DNA of 27,392 bases from DATGHS01 sp035307785 (GTDB lineage: Bacteria; Planctomycetota; Planctomycetia; Gemmatales; Gemmataceae), in the NCBI GenBank assembly GCA_035307785.1, contig DATGHS010000405.1, positions 1 to 27,392 of the forward strand, in the 5' to 3' direction. Numbering within the stretch: the stretch's first letter is position 1; every line of letters begins with the position of its first letter. A program made the position numbers and the translations under genes. The notes beneath the pieces are model-generated. The model ran no database searches and was not told the DNA's origin. It saw only the letters and a program-made list of their open reading frames with translations. This document shows positions 24,259 through 27,392 of this stretch, piece after piece.

Positions 24259-24576
24259 CTAGTGATGCCGCGACCACCGGCAGGATGGCGTGGCCACATC
24301 TCGCCGAGTATTCGTGTATGCGGAGAATGAGAAAATTCTTAGCGTGGTCAGACTATTTAGCAACATCCCCGTTACCTTGTTCGCCTCGCGCCCCAGCCGT
24401 TCCTCGGCCTCGCGAAACAGCCGCACCCACTCCTCGGCATAAACCTTGGCCCAGCGCCGCAAGAGGCCCGCCCGCCGCTGCACCTTCAGGGCCGCCGTCT
24501 CCCAGGTCGCCCCCGCCGCGCGCAAGTCGGCCACCATCTCCATATCGCGGCGCGTTCGAATCGATGGAATCTTCAT
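24259..24576 (-). CDS. Small helix-turn-helix-like protein, probably truncated at its C-terminus
   Basis: The frame encodes 105 residues from the ATG at 24576, with GGAG 8-9 bases upstream. Residues 1-65 (MKIPSIRTRRDMEMVADLRA, then GATWETAALKVQRRAGLLRR and the Trp-rich KVYAEEWVRLFREAEERLG) read like a small HTH domain seen in phage- or transposon-associated planctomycete proteins. From about residue 67 the sequence (VTGMLLNSLTTLRIFSFSAY) loses that character and looks like non-coding DNA read through to a chance stop. The gene may have lost its true end, for example by deletion. It is divergent from the toxin-antitoxin pair and has a good promoter upstream. DNA binding is inferred only. Confidence 0.55.
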   Translation of the reverse strand: MKIPSIRTRRDMEMVADLRAAGATWETAALKVQRRAGLLRRWAKVYAEEWVRLFREAEERLGREANKVTGMLLNSLTTLRIFSFSAYTNTRRDVATPSCRWSRHH

Positions 24577-24666
24577 GGTGGGTCTCCAAAAAAGAAATGG
24601 TGAGCGTCGCGGCGTAAGCGCGACGTGCAGGCCAGCCCGAATTGCCGGCCGATGTGAACATATGTA

Positions 24667-24695
24667 TACTTACGATCCGAAACGGGCATTGTCAA
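24667..24695 (-). promoter_or_regulatory. Sigma-70-like promoter for the small HTH gene
   Basis: On the minus strand TTGACA (24695-24690) is followed after 17 bases by TAAGTA (24672-24667), with TATACA overlapping. It lies about 90 bases upstream of the ATG at 24576. Confidence 0.45.
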
Positions 24696-24719
24696 AAAAA
24701 ACGGCAGCAAATTTTGCCT

Positions 24720-24753
24720 TTGCATTCGGATACAATTGTGTTATGATACAATT
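24720..24753 (+). promoter_or_regulatory. Promoter and operator-like repeat of the toxin-antitoxin pair
   Basis: TTGCAT (24720-24725) and TATGAT (24742-24747) are 16 bases apart. Overlapping the -10 is an inverted repeat, AATTGT (24734-24739) and ACAATT (24748-24753), and also a direct repeat GATACAATT (24729-24737 and 24745-24753). This is the layout expected where the antitoxin represses its own promoter. The toxin ATG is at 24774. Confidence 0.5.
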
Positions 24754-24773
24754 TCGATAACCGGAGCGCTGGC

Positions 24774-25055
24774 ATGGATCTTCGCGATGCCTTGGTCGAT
24801 TGGGATGAACCAGATGACGAAGGCGGCAACACCGCCCACATTGCCGAGCATGGCCTAACGTCAGAGGAAGTTGAGCACGCCCTGTTCGATGAGAACACGA
24901 CCTTCGACCTGAGCGATTCTTCGGGCCGGCCCATTGCCTTCGGCGACACGAGCACCGGCCGGTTTATCGTGATTGTTTTTGAAGTCCTGAACCCGGCCGA
25001 TCCGCTCATTATCCGCCCGATCACGGCCTACGATGTTCCCGAACCAACGGAGTGA
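24774..25055 (+). CDS. BrnT-like toxin-family protein
   Basis: The protein has 93 residues, with CCGGAG 8 bases upstream. The start VDWDEPDDEGGNTAHIAEHG (8-27) matches the BrnT/DUF4258 N-terminal pattern W-D..K-N..H-I..H-G. The next segments, TSEEVEHALFD, SSGRPIAFGDTSTGRFIVIVFE (49-70) and RPITAYDV (81-88), also fit. BrnT is a small RelE-like ribonuclease toxin. It is followed after four bases by an HTH antitoxin-like gene, the usual toxin-first order of brnTA. Whether this copy is toxic cannot be seen; the acidic stretch DEPDDEGG replaces the lysine-rich one of typical BrnT, so activity may differ. Confidence 0.72.
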   Translation: MDLRDALVDWDEPDDEGGNTAHIAEHGLTSEEVEHALFDENTTFDLSDSSGRPIAFGDTSTGRFIVIVFEVLNPADPLIIRPITAYDVPEPTE

Positions 25056-25059
25056 TGCA

Positions 25060-25395
25060 ATGAAACCAAAGACCAAACCTATGCGCACGCCCGAGCAGCG
25101 GGCCGAGGAAGAAGCGATTCGCCGCCAACACGCCGCCAACCCGATCCGCCAACGCCCGGCCGACACGATCGACCGCGACAGCTTCACGGCCATTCTAAAT
25201 CTGGTAGCGCGCTTTAAAGCGGAGCGCGAATGCCAGGGCCTGACTTTGGCGGAAGTCGCCAAACGCATGGGCATCGACGCGCCAGCTTTATCGCGGCTGG
25301 AAACCGGCAAAATGTTGAACCCGACGCTCGCGACGTTGCACAAGTGGGCCGAAGCCCTGGGACGGAAGATGGAGATCGAGATCACCGCAAGCTAG
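25060..25395 (+). CDS. XRE-family HTH antitoxin-like protein
   Basis: The protein has 111 residues from the ATG at 25060, with GGAG 7 bases upstream and only four bases after the toxin stop; an upstream ATG at 25033 overlaps the toxin and lacks a ribosome-binding site. The N-terminal 40 residues are charged and probably flexible, the part that would wrap the toxin. Residues 48-103 form a Cro/CI-type HTH (GLTLAEVAKRMGIDAPALSR, then LETGKMLNPTLATLHKWAEA). It is likely to repress the promoter at 24720-24753. A classic BrnA is ribbon-helix-helix, so this pair is a mixed type. The pairing is inferred from spacing and order. Confidence 0.8.
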   Translation: MKPKTKPMRTPEQRAEEEAIRRQHAANPIRQRPADTIDRDSFTAILNLVARFKAERECQGLTLAEVAKRMGIDAPALSRLETGKMLNPTLATLHKWAEALGRKMEIEITAS

Positions 25396-25448
25396 CGCCG
25401 GATCGTCAGTGAAATGTCGGATGGCCCGTTTTGTTCCCTTGCGAGCCG

Positions 25449-25892
25449 CTATTTTGAAGGCACTCGGCTTGAGGAATCCGACACCGCCGCGATGATCTTA
25501 TTGCAAATTCCGACCCAAACCTTGTCGCGGTTATTGCCCCTTAAGGAAGAGAGTGGCCTCGATATGTCGTGTGCAGCTTGGTACTCTTCGATTGGCGTGC
25601 CCGAATACATACAGTGGCCCAGCAATACCCAAAGGATCGTTAGACCGCTCGCTCGCGCCGCTTGCAGCAAGGGTGGCAATTCATTTTTCTGAATGAAGTC
25701 AGAGGCCAAGAAATCTTTACTTATTAACAGGACGGCCACCTTGGCCCGCCCAAGAGCCTCTTTTATCTCCTCGCGCCATTTCACACCAGCGGCGATTTTG
25801 GTATCGTCCCAAAGCATCTCGGACGCGATGGTCGGCTTGAGATGCTTTTGGAGCTGAGTCAAGTACTTCGCATCTGCGTGGCTGTAATTCAC
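25449..25892 (-). CDS. TIR-domain protein, probably the C-terminal part of a frameshifted gene
   Basis: From the GTG at 25892 there are 147 residues. The sequence is a TIR domain: NYSHADAKYLTQL, WDDTKIAAGVKWREEIKEAL, KVAVLLISKDFLASDFIQKN and ELPPLL, with E71 at the place of the catalytic Glu of NAD-cleaving TIR domains. The first strand, KIFVNYSH, needs residues encoded upstream of the GTG, but the in-frame sequence there reaches a TAG at 25917-25919 without any start codon. The reading continues naturally from the overlapping upstream frame if one base is removed at the GGGAAAA run (25904-25898). Bacterial TIR proteins cleave NAD+ or make signal nucleotides in anti-phage defence. Confidence 0.75.
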   Translation of the reverse strand: MNYSHADAKYLTQLQKHLKPTIASEMLWDDTKIAAGVKWREEIKEALGRAKVAVLLISKDFLASDFIQKNELPPLLQAARASGLTILWVLLGHCMYSGTPIEEYQAAHDISRPLSSLRGNNRDKVWVGICNKIIAAVSDSSSRVPSK

Positions 25893-26655
25893 AAAGATTT
25901 TCCCTGGCGCGAGTTCCTAGCTTCACATCTTCCCGTTTATTCGGTTGCCGATCGCTGAAGTTCTCCGCGCGTAAAACTTCCTCCAATTCCTCAATCGACT
26001 GCGCCAACATTTCCAATAACTCGGGAGGCAGCGCCGCCGGCCATTGTGTTCGCAACTCCGCCGGCCAGCTGTCGCCTGGGGTCGTACTGAATTCTGTGTC
26101 CTGAATGTAACGCCGTGCGTGGCAAAGCCCTTGGAGTTGCCAAAGTTGCAATAAGGCATTTTGCGCCTCAAACAACTTGTTCATGGCGCGCCGGTAAGTG
26201 TTCGCTCTGGTCCATCCACAACAGCCGCAAAGCCTGTTGCGCTGTTGAGGACGATCGAAAGGCACGGCGTCAGGATTGATTTCTCGCTCAAGAGCCGCAA
26301 TCTCCACGATCACCTGCATGACTTGATTGCGACGATGCAGATTGAGCCCGATTCGTCGCTTCAATCCCGTGACGTCCGGCGTTCGTTCTGCTTGGCGTAA
26401 AGCGGCAAGCGCGCCGCGGGCCCGGCTGATGATTGCCGAGAGCTTTGTCGGGGATGGCCAGTGCCCTGGCTTGGAGGAATCGGTCGTCGGTGCAAGTGGG
26501 CTTGGGATTTGGAAGTCAATTTGACTTACGATTTCAACTGCATTTGAACATCGCGGCCTAGCGGAGCTCGTATGTTGGTCCGAATTTTCCACTGCTTTTT
26601 GCCCTTGCGAACTCGATGATCGGGACAACGCGGCAAATGGGAAACCCTTTTTCAT
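25717..26655 (-). CDS. Unrecognised helical protein, probably the N-terminal part of the TIR gene
   Basis: The frame is open for 312 residues from the ATG at 26655; a GTG at 26682 is possible. The first 70 residues are Ser/Pro-rich and likely disordered. Residues 70-130 and 155-235 look helical, with RLCGCCGWTR (141-150) between them. From residue 253 the sequence becomes the TIR domain read in the wrong frame, ending at a chance stop at 25717. The true product is most likely residues 1-252 joined to KIFVNYSH..., about 400 residues in all. I do not recognise the N-terminal domain; in TIR proteins this position usually holds the sensor part. It lies 118 bases downstream of the HNH gene on the same strand. 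Confidence 0.55.
   Translation of the reverse strand: MKKGFPFAALSRSSSSQGQKAVENSDQHTSSARPRCSNAVEIVSQIDFQIPSPLAPTTDSSKPGHWPSPTKLSAIISRARGALAALRQAERTPDVTGLKRRIGLNLHRRNQVMQVIVEIAALEREINPDAVPFDRPQQRNRLCGCCGWTRANTYRRAMNKLFEAQNALLQLWQLQGLCHARRYIQDTEFSTTPGDSWPAELRTQWPAALPPELLEMLAQSIEELEEVLRAENFSDRQPNKREDVKLGTRARENLCELQPRRCEVLDSAPKASQADHRVRDALGRYQNRRWCEMARGDKRGSWAGQGGRPVNK
25898..25904 (-). other. GGGAAAA run, likely site of a +1 frameshift
   Basis: On the minus strand GGGAAAA joins the end of the upstream frame (codons for RARE) to the TIR frame (KIFVNYSH). Loss of one G or A would fuse them. A +1 slip is needed, which is not the classic -1 slippery-heptamer mode. Confidence 0.5.
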
Positions 26656-26773
26656 ATTTCCAAATGCGCTTAGCCGCCGCACAACGTCGTGCTGACTGTC
26701 CCCATTCTAGTCAATGCAGTGGACGGATAAACAGGTCAATTGTCACGACTGCGGCACATGAGTCAGGATCCGT

Positions 26774-27392
26774 CTAGACGGCCTTTTCTTTCCGTGGGCG
26801 AGCACCGTTGCAGTAGCGATGAGCCAACCTTGCATTTTCGGGAATGGTTTTTCCACCAAGCCAGTATTGTTCGATGTGATCGACCGCCGCATCATCAAGT
26901 TCCGCGATGTGCTGGCCACAGAGCCCGCACGTTGGGTTGTTCGTGTATAGCCCTTGCTTTAGCGCCCGCGAAAATGTTCGAGGCTGCTTGTCGGCAGCAG
27001 CCAGAATCCCCTCCAAAGCTTTGCGCCACGCATCAAAGCGAGTCTTCACCATTTTTGCCGAACTCGTCGACAGCTCAATTGACTCGATGAACAATTGGTC
27101 GTTTGACATTAGGTCTATCAGGGCCTCGCGGATCGCGTCCAGGTTCGCCATGACCTGGTTTTTATCCTTGTCAGCGAACTGGCACATCAAAATGTCGAAT
27201 AGTGAAGCGTTGAATTTTTTCGGCTCCCAATGGCCGTTAGGCGACTTCTCGCTCCCCCGATAAAAGCGTCGAAAGGCATGCGCTCCCAGAAGGGATCGAA
27301 CCAACTTCGCGGCAGTCTTGAATGCAGTGCGAAGTTCCTCCAGTTGTTTAGGCGTTGCGGTCTGGAAATTAAGCATGTCGTTGTCAAGAAAA
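26774..27392 (-). CDS. HNH endonuclease, C-terminal part of a DUF262-like (GmrSD-type) protein, 5' end cut by window edge
   Basis: The frame is open to the right edge with no stop before the ATG at 27376, and such domains are normally C-terminal, so the gene probably begins outside the window. 200 residues follow that ATG. The HNH/treble-clef site is CGLC (C150, C153), VDHIEQYW (D166, H167), GGKTIPENARLAHRYCN (N181, H186, C189, N190). The preceding segment, with FRRFYRG, FNASLFDILM and an all-helical stretch, resembles the C-terminal half of DUF262 proteins. Those proteins, like GmrSD, are nucleotide-dependent restriction enzymes for foreign or modified DNA. It shares strand and direction with the TIR gene, so the two may form one defence operon. 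Confidence 0.8.
   Translation of the reverse strand, partial: FLDNDMLNFQTATPKQLEELRTAFKTAAKLVRSLLGAHAFRRFYRGSEKSPNGHWEPKKFNASLFDILMCQFADKDKNQVMANLDAIREALIDLMSNDQLFIESIELSTSSAKMVKTRFDAWRKALEGILAAADKQPRTFSRALKQGLYTNNPTCGLCGQHIAELDDAAVDHIEQYWLGGKTIPENARLAHRYCNGARPRKEKAV

Noticed and set aside
24660..24773. Insertion-sequence end or attachment site at the border of the accessory region
   Set aside because: The AT-rich stretch is explained by two divergent promoters and an operator-like repeat; no terminal inverted repeat with target duplication or tRNA end was seen.
25898..25904. Programmed -1 ribosomal frameshift
   Set aside because: Joining the two frames needs +1 (or -2) at this place and the run is not in the X-XXY-YYZ phase, so a simple indel is more likely than classic -1 programming.

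Overview
The window looks like a chromosomal segment of a planctomycete (probably a Pirellulales- or Gemmatales-like bacterium). The base composition is GC-rich. Two proteins start with a short CxxC zinc ribbon followed by one membrane segment, one of them a giant alpha-2-macroglobulin. There are small secreted 'GTWK' lipocalin-like proteins, a secreted Tyr/Gly/Asn-rich protein, a B12-dependent ribonucleotide reductase, and many intergenic palindromes. The assignment rests on recognised family style, not on a marker gene.

Layout. 1-1467 (minus, cut by the left edge): FAD oxidoreductase with a C-terminal Rieske centre. 1763-6664 (plus): secreted alpha/beta hydrolase, a HAD-like protein whose catalytic aspartates are replaced, a FabZ-like hotdog dehydratase, TrmB, a short MetE-like methyltransferase and a YciA-like thioesterase that overlaps it. 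6956-12518 (plus): secreted low-complexity protein, dCTP deaminase and adenosylcobalamin-dependent ribonucleotide reductase; the last two both serve dNTP supply. 12615-24186 (minus): an unrecognised protein, a membrane-anchored thioredoxin-like protein interrupted by a single in-frame UGA (candidate selenoprotein), the 1803-residue alpha-2-macroglobulin, a large secreted protein of unknown function, and two small secreted lipocalin-like proteins.

24259-27392 is an accessory, defence-like end: a small HTH protein that seems truncated, a divergent BrnT-like/XRE toxin-antitoxin pair with its own promoter and operator-like repeat, a TIR-domain gene that appears split by a +1 frameshift, and the C-terminal half of a DUF262-type HNH endonuclease running off the right edge.

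The strongest observations are: (1) the UGA at 14210-14212, which sits where a thioredoxin-fold protein would carry its redox Cys, is followed by 181 more open codons, and has a SECIS-like hairpin just downstream; (2) the TIR/HNH/toxin-antitoxin cluster with its frameshift at a GGGAAAA run; (3) at least five families of long intergenic palindromes, one present three times; (4) a HAD protein with Asn in place of the nucleophilic Asp; (5) the zinc ribbon plus alpha-2-macroglobulin architecture with a membrane hairpin inside the bait-like region. No tRNA, rRNA, CRISPR array or complete insertion sequence was seen.
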